The notes under the pieces: model-generated
What the model was told of the DNA's origin: nothing
Database searches by the model: none
Seen by the model: the letters and a program-made list of their open reading frames with translations, nothing else
Shown: positions 41,462 through 49,314 of the stretch, piece by piece
Layout: each line of letters starts with the position of its first letter
Position numbering within the stretch: the stretch's first letter is position 1
Position numbers and translations under genes: made by a program
Source: Halopseudomonas maritima
GTDB taxonomy: Bacteria; Pseudomonadota; Gammaproteobacteria; Pseudomonadales; Pseudomonadaceae
Reading direction: 5' to 3'
Assembly (NCBI RefSeq): GCF_021545785.1
Contig: NZ_CP079801.1
Location: 620,001-684,000, forward strand
Length of the DNA: 64,000 nucleotides

Positions 41462-41851
41462 ATGACCACCGCACCTGCAGCCGTAAAGAAAGACATGGCC
41501 CTGGTCGGCTTGCGTACCGCGCTGACTATTCTGGGTAAATGGCAAACCAGCACTGAACAGGCCGGCAACATCCTGCGCATTTCGCGCAGCACCATCAGCC
41601 GCGCCCGCACAGACAAGGCCGTATCGCTGGACGAAGACCAGCTCAAACGCGTATCACTGGTTCTCAACATCCACAGCGCGCTGCGCATGCTGTTTGATAA
41701 TCCGGCCAACGTCTACGGCTTCATGCGAATGGAAAACCATAACGAATTCTTCAATGGCAGAAGCCCGCTGGATGTCGTGCAAGGCGGTGACATGATCGCT
41801 CTTTACGAAACCTTCCGCCGCATCGACAGCCTGCGCGGGGCCCAATGGTAA
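41462..41851 (+). CDS. Xre/MbcA/ParS-type antitoxin (DUF2384) of a RES toxin system
   Basis: A 129-residue antitoxin. The N-terminal half has a helix-turn-helix (TEQAGNILRISRSTISRARTDK). The C-terminal toxin-binding domain has the family layout ALRMLFDNPANVYGFMRMENHNEFFNGRSPLDVV and LYETFRRIDSLRG. Such antitoxins cover the RES active site and repress their own operon. It overlaps the toxin start by 7 bases. Confidence 0.92.
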   Translation: MTTAPAAVKKDMALVGLRTALTILGKWQTSTEQAGNILRISRSTISRARTDKAVSLDEDQLKRVSLVLNIHSALRMLFDNPANVYGFMRMENHNEFFNGRSPLDVVQGGDMIALYETFRRIDSLRGAQW

Positions 41852-42531
41852 ACGCTGCGGGCTCGCTGCAGATCCTAACGGGCTACCGCCTGATCAACAG
41901 CAAATATCCGCCCACCTCGCTATTCGATGATGTCGCTGACGCCGACGACTTCGACGCACTGTTTCTGCTACAGGAACTGACCAACCCGCGCCTGCAAAAT
42001 GAACTGGGCAACCTGCAACTGATCAACACCACCGACATCCCCTTCGGCATCACCGGCTGCAACATGGCGACCGCACCTTTCACCCACGTTAACCCGGCTG
42101 GCTCCCGATTCAGCAGCGGCGACTACGGCGTGCTCTATGTCGCGGATACCATCGAAACCGCCGTGCTTGAGGTCAGGCACCACCAGCAGCTGTACTGGCA
42201 CAAGGTACCGGCACTCGAATACGAGCGCATGCTATTCCGCGGTCTGCGTTGCACCTTCGTAGACGAAAATTTGTTTGATTTGACCGACCGCCCAATAAAC
42301 GACCCGGTTTACGCACCAGCAGACTACAGCGCCAGCCAAGCCCTCGGCGCCAAGATCCGCAAGGACGGCGCCAACGGCGTGAAGTACTGGTCAGTCCGCA
42401 ACCAGGCCCAGCACGCGCTCTGCTGGGGCCTGTTTACCCCGAAAATCGTACAAAGCTGCATCCAGACCGCCGCCTATGAAATGATCTGGTCTGACGGCAT
42501 CACCAGTGTGGGAAAGTTGTCGGTGTTTTGA
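41845..42531 (+). CDS. RES-domain toxin
   Basis: RES toxins degrade cellular NAD+ or, in the ParT case, ADP-ribosylate a host enzyme. The 228-residue product carries the domain hallmark GSRFSSGDYGVLYVADTIET followed by AVLEVRHH, with the conserved arginine, glutamate and, nearer the C-terminus, the serine region. It starts inside the end of its antitoxin gene. Which substrate is used cannot be read. The gene lies at the 3' side of the tRNA-Arg(CCT) gene, a common spot for acquired DNA. Confidence 0.92.
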   Translation: MVNAAGSLQILTGYRLINSKYPPTSLFDDVADADDFDALFLLQELTNPRLQNELGNLQLINTTDIPFGITGCNMATAPFTHVNPAGSRFSSGDYGVLYVADTIETAVLEVRHHQQLYWHKVPALEYERMLFRGLRCTFVDENLFDLTDRPINDPVYAPADYSASQALGAKIRKDGANGVKYWSVRNQAQHALCWGLFTPKIVQSCIQTAAYEMIWSDGITSVGKLSVF

Positions 42532-42594
42532 AAGGGCATACATAAACGCGACCTGACGCTGCGACAAGAGCGCTCACCAAACGCTGAAAACACA

Positions 42595-42633
42595 AAAGGC
42601 TTGCCGATTAAAAACCGTGCAAGCCTTTATTTT
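42595..42633. terminator. Bidirectional hairpin terminator between the RES gene and tRNA-Arg
   Basis: Arms AAAGGCTTGC (42595-42604) and GCAAGCCTTT (42619-42628), then ATTTTTAC on the plus strand and GTGTTTTC on the minus strand. It can end both the toxin transcript and the tRNA transcript. Confidence 0.75.
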
Positions 42634-42636
42634 TAC

Positions 42637-42713
42637 TGGCGCGCGAGCCCGGATTCGAACCGGGGACCTACCGCTTAGGAGGCGGTTGCTCTATCCAGCT
42701 GAGCTACAAGCGC
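42637..42713 (-). tRNA. tRNA-Arg (anticodon CCT)
   Basis: A 77-base tRNA with encoded CCA. The anticodon loop CTCCTAA sits on a five-pair ACCGC/GCGGT stem, and the D and T arms are normal (CCCGG-TTCGAAT-CCGGG). The acceptor stem is odd: 5' GCGCTTG faces 3' CTCGCGC, which leaves two adjacent non-pairs (U5-C68 and U6-U67). It may still function, but the 3' strand looks replaced. Confidence 0.88.
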
Positions 42714-42920
42714 GTATCCCTGTGACGAGCCGTCTGCTGGCTGTCAGACGCTGCGCATCTTAACCAAAGCAGGGTACCATTTCCACCGATGCAAGGACCG
42801 GGAATGGCGATAGCAAAAGGCCATTCGTCGTAAACCCGTCACATTTTACAGACATTTTATTGTCGCACTCTGGCGCTCCCAAAAAAAACAAGGTCTACTA
42901 GTGGCACCATATAAGCAAAA

Positions 42921-42941
42921 CTTGTCTAACCTTAAGACAAG
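42921..42941. promoter_or_regulatory. Dyad upstream of amrZ, possible operator
   Basis: CTTGTCT and AGACAAG face each other across 7 bases, about 83 bases before the amrZ start. AmrZ homologues regulate their own gene, but I cannot match this to a known AmrZ site. The rest of the 310-base gap (42714-43023) shows nothing else. Confidence 0.35.
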
Positions 42942-43023
42942 AAGCGCCGGCCGACGGGTTCCCAACCGCACTGAGGCAACTGGCCAGCATCGATTTTTTC
43001 AGCCAAGCGATTATTATTGCCCC

Positions 43024-43347
43024 ATGAAAACAGCGACCCAACACTACACCAGCCGCACTGCCGACAAGTTCGTCGTTCGCCTGCCCCAAGGCATGCGTGA
43101 CCGCATAGCCGATGTAGCCAAACAACACCACCGCAGCATGAATTCGGAGATCATCGCCCGGCTGGAACACAGCCTGCTTGATTTACCGACGCTGCCGGAA
43201 ACTAGCCAGCCGTCGCGCAAGATGCTCAACGAGCAGGATATCGACGGCCTCAGCAGCCCCGAGCGCGAGCTGTTGCTGCGCTTCCGGGAAATGAGCCGCC
43301 GCCAGCAAAATGCCCTGCTGGCCCTGCTAGCCAACGAACAGCAGTAA
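43024..43347 (+). CDS. amrZ: Ribbon-helix-helix regulator AmrZ (AlgZ)
   Basis: An Arc-family DNA-binding protein that in P. aeruginosa activates alginate and type IV pilus functions and represses flagellar and polysaccharide genes. The 107-residue product has the ribbon and helices SRTADKFVVRLPQGMRDRIADVAKQHHRSMNSEIIARLEHSLL, nearly the known AmrZ core. A C-terminal tetramerisation-type tail follows (LLLRFREMSRRQQNALLALL). I start at 43024; the frame is open back to 42901 without a good start. Confidence 0.93.
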   Translation: MKTATQHYTSRTADKFVVRLPQGMRDRIADVAKQHHRSMNSEIIARLEHSLLDLPTLPETSQPSRKMLNEQDIDGLSSPERELLLRFREMSRRQQNALLALLANEQQ

Positions 43348-43401
43348 GGCCGTCTGGCAGCCGAGCCGCTAGCGCAAGCAATGCCCCTGCCTTCGCGGCA
43401 C

Positions 43402-43433
43402 AAAAAAACCCGCTCAATTGAGCGGGTTTTTTA
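43402..43433. terminator. Bidirectional terminator between amrZ and oadB
   Basis: A perfect palindrome centred at 43417/43418, with core CCCGCTCAATTGAGCGGG, flanked by seven As on the left and six Ts on the right. It serves the two convergent genes. Confidence 0.9.
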
Positions 43434-43446
43434 TTGCCTGCCAATC

Positions 43447-44583
43447 TCAGCCAACAAAGTTCAGCAGGATACCTGCTGCCACTGCCGAGCCGATAACACC
43501 AGCCAGGTTCGGGCCCATGGCGTGCATCAACAGGAAGTTCTGCGGGTTAGCCTCAAGACCGACACGGTTGGATACGCGTGCCGCCATCGGTACCGCCGAC
43601 ACACCAGCCGAGCCAATCAAGGGGTTGATCGGGTTCTTGCTTAGCAAATTGAGCAACTTGGCCATCAGGACACCAGCCGCAGTACCGGCGCAGAACGCCA
43701 GCATACCCAGCACCAGGATACCCAGGGTCTTGAGCTGCAGGAAGGAGTCAGCAGACAGCTTGGAGCCGACCGCCAGGCCCAGACCAATGGTGACAATGTT
43801 GATCAGCGCATTGCGGGTGGTGTCCGCCAGGCGCTCAACCACACCGCACTCACGCATCAGGTTGCCGAAGCAAAGCATACCTACCAGAGGCGCCGCATCA
43901 GGCAGCAGCAAGGCAACCAGCATGAGCAGCAACAGCGGGAAGATGATCTTCTCGGCCTTGCTGACCACACGCAGCTGAGTCATGACGATGCCACGCTCTT
44001 TCTGGTTGGTCAGTGCGCGCATGATCGGCGGCTGCAGCAGCGGCACCAGCGCCATGTAGGAGTAGGCCGCTACGGCAATCGGGCCCAGCAGATCTGGCGC
44101 CAGCTTAGAGGTCACAAAGATGGAGGTCGGACCGTCAGCACCACCAATAATGGCAATGGAGGCCGCTTCCTTCATGGTGAACTCAAAGCCCGGGATGCCG
44201 GCCGAGGTCAGCGCCAGCGCACCCAGCAGCGTGCCGAAAATACCAAACTGGGCCGCAGCGCCCAGCAGCAGCGTACGCGGGTTGGCCAACATGGGACCGA
44301 AATCGGTCATCGCGCCCACGCCCATGAAGATCAGCAGCGGGAACACGCTGGTCGGCAGACCCACTTCATAGATCAGATGCAGAATGCCCGCACCTTCTGC
44401 CATGTTTGCCACCGGCAGGTTGGCCAGCACACCGCCAAAGCCGATAGGAATCAGCAGCAGCGGCTCAAAGCCCTTGCGGATGGCCAGGTAGATCAGACCA
44501 AAGCACACCAGGATCATCACGGCCTGACCTGCGGTCATGTGATAGATGCCCGTGGTGTGCCATAGCTGGAGGAGCTTATCCAT
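43447..44583 (-). CDS. oadB: Sodium-pumping oxaloacetate decarboxylase, beta subunit
   Basis: Membrane subunit that decarboxylates carboxybiotin and exports Na+. The 378-residue product has about nine helices and the family motifs GVGAMTDFGPMLANPRTLLLGAAAQFGIF, IGGADGPTSIFV (with the conserved Asp in GGADGPT) and NRVGLEANPQNFLLMHAMGPN. Last gene of oadGAB, 11 bases after oadA. Confidence 0.95.
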   Translation of the reverse strand: MDKLLQLWHTTGIYHMTAGQAVMILVCFGLIYLAIRKGFEPLLLIPIGFGGVLANLPVANMAEGAGILHLIYEVGLPTSVFPLLIFMGVGAMTDFGPMLANPRTLLLGAAAQFGIFGTLLGALALTSAGIPGFEFTMKEAASIAIIGGADGPTSIFVTSKLAPDLLGPIAVAAYSYMALVPLLQPPIMRALTNQKERGIVMTQLRVVSKAEKIIFPLLLLMLVALLLPDAAPLVGMLCFGNLMRECGVVERLADTTRNALINIVTIGLGLAVGSKLSADSFLQLKTLGILVLGMLAFCAGTAAGVLMAKLLNLLSKNPINPLIGSAGVSAVPMAARVSNRVGLEANPQNFLLMHAMGPNLAGVIGSAVAAGILLNFVG

Positions 44584-44594
44584 TACTCTCCCCC

Positions 44595-46376
44595 TTAACC
44601 GATGGTCAGCAGAGTGTCGCCGACCGCTACCGCGTCGCCAACCTTGACACCAACCGACACCACAGTGCCTGCACGTACGGCGCGCACTTCGGTTTCCATC
44701 TTCATGGCCTCGAGGATCATCACCACATCACCCTCTTCCACCTCATCGCCGGCGCTGACCAGCACCTTGAAGATGTTGCCCGACAGCGGCGCGCCCTGAG
44801 CCTCGCCCTCACCTACCGGCGCTGCAGCAGCAGCCGGTGCGGCGGCGCTGTCGCCAATTGGCTTGATACCGGCGATGTCGCCACCTTCGGTCACCTGAAC
44901 GACATACTCCTTGCCATTAACAGCAACGGTGTAGGCCTGCGGCGCTTCTGACTTACCCGATGCAGCCGGTACCTCGTTACCTGTCGGCACGGGTTCGAAG
45001 GCGTCAGGGTTGCCACGGTTTTCCAGGAACTTGAGACCAATCTGCGGGAACAGCGCGTAAGTCAGAACGTCGTCAATCTCATTCTCGGCCAGCTTGATGC
45101 CCTTTTCGCTGGCCAGGCCCTTGAGCTCGGCAGTCAGCTTGTCCATCTCGGCTTCCAGCAGGTCAGCCGGACGGCAGGTGATGGCATCTGCACCATCGAG
45201 TACACGGGCTTGCAGGTCACTGTTGAACGGGGCCGGCGCAGCGCCGTACTCGCCCTTCAGAACGCCTGCGGTTTCCTTGGTGATCGACTTGTAACGCTCG
45301 CCGGTCAGTACGTTGATGACAGCCTGAGTACCGACGATCTGCGAGGTGGGGGTAACCAGCGGAATAAAGCCCAGATCCTCGCGCACACGCGGAATTTCGG
45401 CCAGTACGTCGTCGAACTTGTCGCTGGCGCCCTGCTCTTTCAGCTGATTTTCCATATTGGTCAGCATGCCACCGGGCACCTGAGCGACCAGAATGCGCGA
45501 ATCGACACCACGCAGGTTGCCTTCAAACTTGGCGTATTTCTTCCGCACTTCACGGAAGTAGGCAGCCACTTCTTCCAACAGCTCCAGGTTCAGGCCAGTG
45601 TCGCGCAGGGAATTCTGGAAGATGGCAACGACCGATTCGGTCGGCGAGTGACCGTAGGTCATGGACATGGAGGAAATAGCAGTATCAACGTTGTCGATAC
45701 CCGCTTCGGCCGCCTTGAGGATAGCGGCAGTGGACAGGCCAGCGGTCGCATGGCACTGCATGTGAACCGGAATGCTCAGCGTAGACTTCAGCTGACTGAC
45801 CAGATCGAACGCAACGTAGGGGTTCAGAATGCCGGCCATATCCTTGATGGCGATGGAGTCGGCCCCCATGTCTTCAATCTGCTTGGCCAGATCCACCCAC
45901 ATCTGCAGGGTGTGCACTGGGCTGGTAGTGTAGGAAATGGTGCCTTGGGCGTGCTTGCCCTGCGCCTTGACGGCCTTCAGAGCGGTTTCCAGGTTGCGCG
46001 GGTCGTTCATCGCGTCAAACACGCGGAATACGTCCACACCGTTGACCGCAGCACGCTCGACGAACTTCTCAACCACGTCGTCGGCGTAATGGCGGTAACC
46101 CAGCAGGTTCTGGCCACGCAGCAGCATCTGCTGACGGGTGTTGGGCATGGCCTTTTTCAGAGCGCGAATACGCTCCCACGGATCTTCCCCAAGGTAACGA
46201 ATGCAGGCATCAAAGGTCGCGCCGCCCCAGGATTCAACAGACCAGAAGCCAACCTGATCCAGCTTGCCAGCGATCGGCAGCATGTCGTCCAGACGCATGC
46301 GCGTCGCCAGGATGGATTGGTGAGCATCACGCAGGATGACATCGGTAATGCCCAGAGGCTGTTTGTTGTCGGTCAT
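44595..46376 (-). CDS. oadA: Oxaloacetate decarboxylase alpha subunit (biotin-dependent carboxyltransferase)
   Basis: Transfers carboxyl from oxaloacetate to biotin. The 593-residue protein has a carboxyltransferase barrel (about 5-300, ITDVILRDAHQSILATR and QCHATAGLS metal site), the conserved PYC/OADA domain (about 300-465), an Ala-rich linker, and a biotinyl domain with VMILEAMKMETEV, biotinylated Lys559. Middle gene of oadGAB. Confidence 0.95.
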   Translation of the reverse strand: MTDNKQPLGITDVILRDAHQSILATRMRLDDMLPIAGKLDQVGFWSVESWGGATFDACIRYLGEDPWERIRALKKAMPNTRQQMLLRGQNLLGYRHYADDVVEKFVERAAVNGVDVFRVFDAMNDPRNLETALKAVKAQGKHAQGTISYTTSPVHTLQMWVDLAKQIEDMGADSIAIKDMAGILNPYVAFDLVSQLKSTLSIPVHMQCHATAGLSTAAILKAAEAGIDNVDTAISSMSMTYGHSPTESVVAIFQNSLRDTGLNLELLEEVAAYFREVRKKYAKFEGNLRGVDSRILVAQVPGGMLTNMENQLKEQGASDKFDDVLAEIPRVREDLGFIPLVTPTSQIVGTQAVINVLTGERYKSITKETAGVLKGEYGAAPAPFNSDLQARVLDGADAITCRPADLLEAEMDKLTAELKGLASEKGIKLAENEIDDVLTYALFPQIGLKFLENRGNPDAFEPVPTGNEVPAASGKSEAPQAYTVAVNGKEYVVQVTEGGDIAGIKPIGDSAAAPAAAAAPVGEGEAQGAPLSGNIFKVLVSAGDEVEEGDVVMILEAMKMETEVRAVRAGTVVSVGVKVGDAVAVGDTLLTIG

Positions 46377-46426
46377 AGTGTCATGGCCTTTGTTTGATTT
46401 TTGATGGTGAAAACCGCGAAACGGAA

Positions 46427-46684
46427 TCAGGAACGCTGACGCGCACGGTGCTGTTTAATGGCAGCGCCAATGGCGGCAACGACATCGGGGTCCACACTGG
46501 CAGAAGCAGCGCTGGGCTTTTTGCGCACGGGCTTGGGTGCCGGCTGCGCCTCGGGAAAATACCGTGACAGGATGACAGACATCAGGCTGGTACAGCAGAC
46601 CAGCAAAACCAGGAAGGAGAACACCGCCCCCATCCCTAGGAGCATCAGCTCGACCCCCTCAAGAACCAGATTGCTCGATTCCAT
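46427..46684 (-). CDS. oadG: Oxaloacetate decarboxylase gamma subunit
   Basis: Small membrane anchor of 85 residues that assembles alpha with beta. One N-terminal helix (VELMLLGMGAVFSFLVLLVCCTSLMSVIL), a proline- and lysine-rich linker, and a C-terminal helix VDPDVVAAIGAAIKQHRARQ typical of OadG. First gene of oadGAB with GGGGAGAG before its ATG. Confidence 0.9.
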   Translation of the reverse strand: MESSNLVLEGVELMLLGMGAVFSFLVLLVCCTSLMSVILSRYFPEAQPAPKPVRKKPSAASASVDPDVVAAIGAAIKQHRARQRS

Positions 46685-46870
46685 TTTCTCTCCCCGCAGC
46701 TCTGGGCATGGTTGTATCCATGCAGCTTTATTAGTAGTTGACGCTCAGTGGGGGGTTCACACAGTGCCCGTATGCGGACGGACCTCCCACACGAAAAAAC
46801 GGCCTAATGTATCCTGATGTGACATTTTAGGCAATCAAGGCGACACCCAACCGCTGAGCAAAAGGGCGTA

Positions 46871-48310
46871 TCAAAGCAGGAATAGCGTCGCGAGCCCAAG
46901 GAAGATAAAAAAGCCGCCACTGTCTGTAATAGCGGTGATCAGTACGCTGGCACCCAGGGCCGGGTCGCCACCCAGCCGCAGACGGATCAAGGGTATGAAT
47001 ACCCCCATACAGGCCGCTAGCAGCATATTGAGCGTCATGGCCGACAGCAACACGATAGCCAGCGGGATGCTGTCATACAGCAGGTAGGCGATGGCCGCCA
47101 ACACCAGCCCCCAAAACAGACCATTGATGAGCGCCACGCCCACCTCTTTGCGTAGCAGGCGTTTGCCATGAGCCACCTGGACCTGCCCCGTCGCAATACC
47201 GCGCACAATCATGGTGATGGTCTGGTTACCGGAGTTGCCACCAATGCCGGCGACGATAGGCATCAGCGCTGCCAGGGCGACCAACTGCTCGATGGCTGTT
47301 TCAAACAGACCAATGACCCGCGAGGCTACCAGCGCGGTGCACAGATTGACCGCCAACCAGGCCCAACGGTTACGCACCGACTTCCATACCGAGGCAAAGA
47401 TGTCCTCTTCCTCGCGCAGACCGGCGGCGTTAAGCACCTCCGCCTCGCTCTCCTCGCGAATGTAGTCAACCATCGCATCAATCGTCAGGCGGCCGCACAA
47501 ACGACCAAGATTGTCGACCACCGGCGCCGACACCAAATCGTAGCGCTCAAAGGCCTGGGCGGCGTCGCCGGCGTCATCGGCCGGATCGAACACCACAGGG
47601 TCATCCGCCATGACGTCGCCAACCAGCGCGTCCGGCGCACTGACCAACAGCTTCTTGACTGACAATACGCCTTTCAGCAGGCCACCGGTGTCCACCACAA
47701 AGAGCTTGTCGGTATGGTCCGGCAGGGCATCAAAGCGTCGCAGGTAGCGACTGACCACTTCCATGCTGACGTCATCACGGATGGTCAGCATGTCAAAATC
47801 CATCAAGGCGCCAACTTGGTCATCGTCGTAGGACAGCGCGGATTTCAGCCGATCACGCTGCTGCGCATCCAGGCTATCCATCAGCTCGCGCACCACGTCA
47901 CGCGGCAGGTCGGGCGCCAGATCCGCCAACTCATCGGCATCCAGCGTATTGGCAGCCGCGATGATCTCGTGGCTATCCATGTCGGCGATCAGGGTTTCAC
48001 GGACCGCATCCGACACTTCCAGCAGAATCTCGCCGTCACGCTCGGTCTTGACCAACTGCCAGACCGCCAAGCGCTCTTCCAGCGGCAAGGACTCCAGGAC
48101 GTAGGCAACGTCAGCCGGATGCAGCTCATCAAGCTTGCGCTGCAGCTCGACCAGATTTTGCTGGTGCACCAGGTGCTCCACCAATGCCTGATGCTGCCCT
48201 TCCTGCTTGTGCACCAGATCTTCCACCAGACGGTGTCGACCCAGCAGCTCCTGCACCTGCTCCAGGCGATCCTGCAGGCTTTCTGGCGACTTTCTGTTGA
48301 GTTCCGACAT
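46871..48310 (-). CDS. mgtE: Magnesium transporter MgtE
   Basis: Mg2+ channel of 479 residues, gated by cytoplasmic Mg2+. It has an N-terminal MgtE superhelical domain (about 40-140), two CBS domains (about 150-280), a connecting helix and five membrane helices (about 300-475). The pore motif is PIVAGIGGNSGNQTITMIVR. I start at 48310 (MSELNRKSPESL); the upstream frame to 48427 is unlikely because it carries no transporter-like sequence. Confidence 0.95.
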   Translation of the reverse strand: MSELNRKSPESLQDRLEQVQELLGRHRLVEDLVHKQEGQHQALVEHLVHQQNLVELQRKLDELHPADVAYVLESLPLEERLAVWQLVKTERDGEILLEVSDAVRETLIADMDSHEIIAAANTLDADELADLAPDLPRDVVRELMDSLDAQQRDRLKSALSYDDDQVGALMDFDMLTIRDDVSMEVVSRYLRRFDALPDHTDKLFVVDTGGLLKGVLSVKKLLVSAPDALVGDVMADDPVVFDPADDAGDAAQAFERYDLVSAPVVDNLGRLCGRLTIDAMVDYIREESEAEVLNAAGLREEEDIFASVWKSVRNRWAWLAVNLCTALVASRVIGLFETAIEQLVALAALMPIVAGIGGNSGNQTITMIVRGIATGQVQVAHGKRLLRKEVGVALINGLFWGLVLAAIAYLLYDSIPLAIVLLSAMTLNMLLAACMGVFIPLIRLRLGGDPALGASVLITAITDSGGFFIFLGLATLFLL

Positions 48311-48440
48311 GGCGACACTTCCCGACCGCCCAAGGTGGGCTTTGACCAATCGACACCCGCCAGCGCGGGCAGACCACAGCGACATGCCAATCAGCCTATC
48401 AGGCTTTATCCGGCAACTCAGCCGCACTTTCGTGAAGACG

Positions 48441-48468
48441 AAAAAAAACCCACTGAGTTCAGTGGGTT
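48441..48468 (-). terminator. Intrinsic terminator of the first tRNA-Arg(ACG) gene
   Basis: Arms AACCCACTGA and TCAGTGGGTT with a two-base loop, followed on the minus strand by a run of Ts. Nearly the same terminator follows the second copy. Confidence 0.88.
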
Positions 48469-48475
48469 CTTTATA

Positions 48476-48552
48476 TGGCGCACTCGGGAGGATTCGAACC
48501 TCCGACCGCTCGGTTCGTAGCCGAGTACTCTATCCAGCTGAGCTACGAGTGC
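48476..48552 (-). tRNA. tRNA-Arg (anticodon ACG), copy 1
   Basis: A 77-base tRNA with encoded CCA. The acceptor pairs perfectly (GCACTCG with CGAGTGC), the anticodon loop is CTACGAA and the T loop TTCGAAT. It is identical to copy 2, 175 bases away. Confidence 0.97.
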
Positions 48553-48615
48553 GTTGTGGGGGCGAATTATACGCACTTTTTTAGCCTTGTCATCAGGCTT
48601 TGTATCGTAAAGACG

Positions 48616-48643
48616 AAAAAAAACCCACTGAAATCAGTGGGTT
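48616..48643 (-). terminator. Intrinsic terminator of the second tRNA-Arg(ACG) gene
   Basis: Arms AACCCACTGA and TCAGTGGGTT around a two-base loop (AA), followed by a T-run on the minus strand. Part of a duplicated unit with the tRNA. Confidence 0.88.
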
Positions 48644-48650
48644 CTTTATA

Positions 48651-48727
48651 TGGCGCACTCGGGAGGATTCGAACCTCCGACCGCTCGGTTCGTAGCCGAG
48701 TACTCTATCCAGCTGAGCTACGAGTGC
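48651..48727 (-). tRNA. tRNA-Arg (anticodon ACG), copy 2
   Basis: A 77-base tRNA identical to copy 1, with a complete acceptor stem and encoded CCA. Together with its terminator and short flanks it forms a tandem duplication of about 175 bases. Confidence 0.97.
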
Positions 48728-48824
48728 GTGTGGGGGCGAATTATAGGCTTTTTTACCGCCTCGTCAAATGTTTTTTCTTTTAAATTCAAAAGCTAACATC
48801 TAACAAAACCTACAACTCTAAAAA

Positions 48825-48915
48825 TGGCGGAGAGGGCGGGATTCGAACCCGCGATACCCTTTTGAGGTATACTCCCTTAGCAGGGGAGCGCCTTCGGCCT
48901 CTCGGCCACCTCTCC
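48825..48915 (-). tRNA. tRNA-Ser (anticodon GCT)
   Basis: A 91-base class II tRNA with a long variable arm (TATACCTCAAAAGGGTAT), anticodon loop CTGCTAA, acceptor GGAGAGG/CCTCTCC and encoded CCA. It lies just downstream of csrA. Confidence 0.97.
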
Positions 48916-48974
48916 GAACACGCGGGGAATATTACCCGCGCGATTTTATTATTGCAACGAAAAACTCAATAAAA

Positions 48975-49160
48975 TTAGCTATTTGGTTCTTCGTCTTTCT
49001 CTTTCTGGATGCGCTGGTAGATTTCTTCGCGGTGAACCGCGACTTCTTTCGGCGCGTTCACACCGATACGCACCTGGTTACCTTTGACGCCCAGGACAGT
49101 CACGGTTACTTCATCACCTACCATCAGGGTTTCACCAACCCGTCGAGTGAGTATCAGCAT
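48975..49160 (-). CDS. csrA: Carbon storage regulator CsrA/RsmA
   Basis: RNA-binding translational regulator of 61 residues that acts below the GacS/GacA system. The sequence is the classic MLILTRRVGETLMVGDEV, with VHREEIYQRIQ containing the RNA-contacting arginine. It sits between tRNA-Ser and lysC, as in P. aeruginosa rsmA. Confidence 0.98.
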   Translation of the reverse strand: MLILTRRVGETLMVGDEVTVTVLGVKGNQVRIGVNAPKEVAVHREEIYQRIQKEKDEEPNS

Positions 49161-49314
49161 TCCATTTCTCCTTGCTAATGATCAGGACACAGCTCTGCAA
49201 AAAACCGGCTAATAGCCTGACGCGACCCTAGTCGACGCAGGCGGACACGGCAGCCAGAAACCGCGCCCTTGTAACTGACCAGCCGAGGCTGGTCAGCCGG
49301 GACCGACAACGCCG

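Noticed and set aside
48916..48974. GC hairpin (CGCGGG/CCCGCG) between csrA and tRNA-Ser as an intrinsic terminator
   Set aside because: There is no T-run on the csrA strand after the stem, so I could not support it as an intrinsic terminator.
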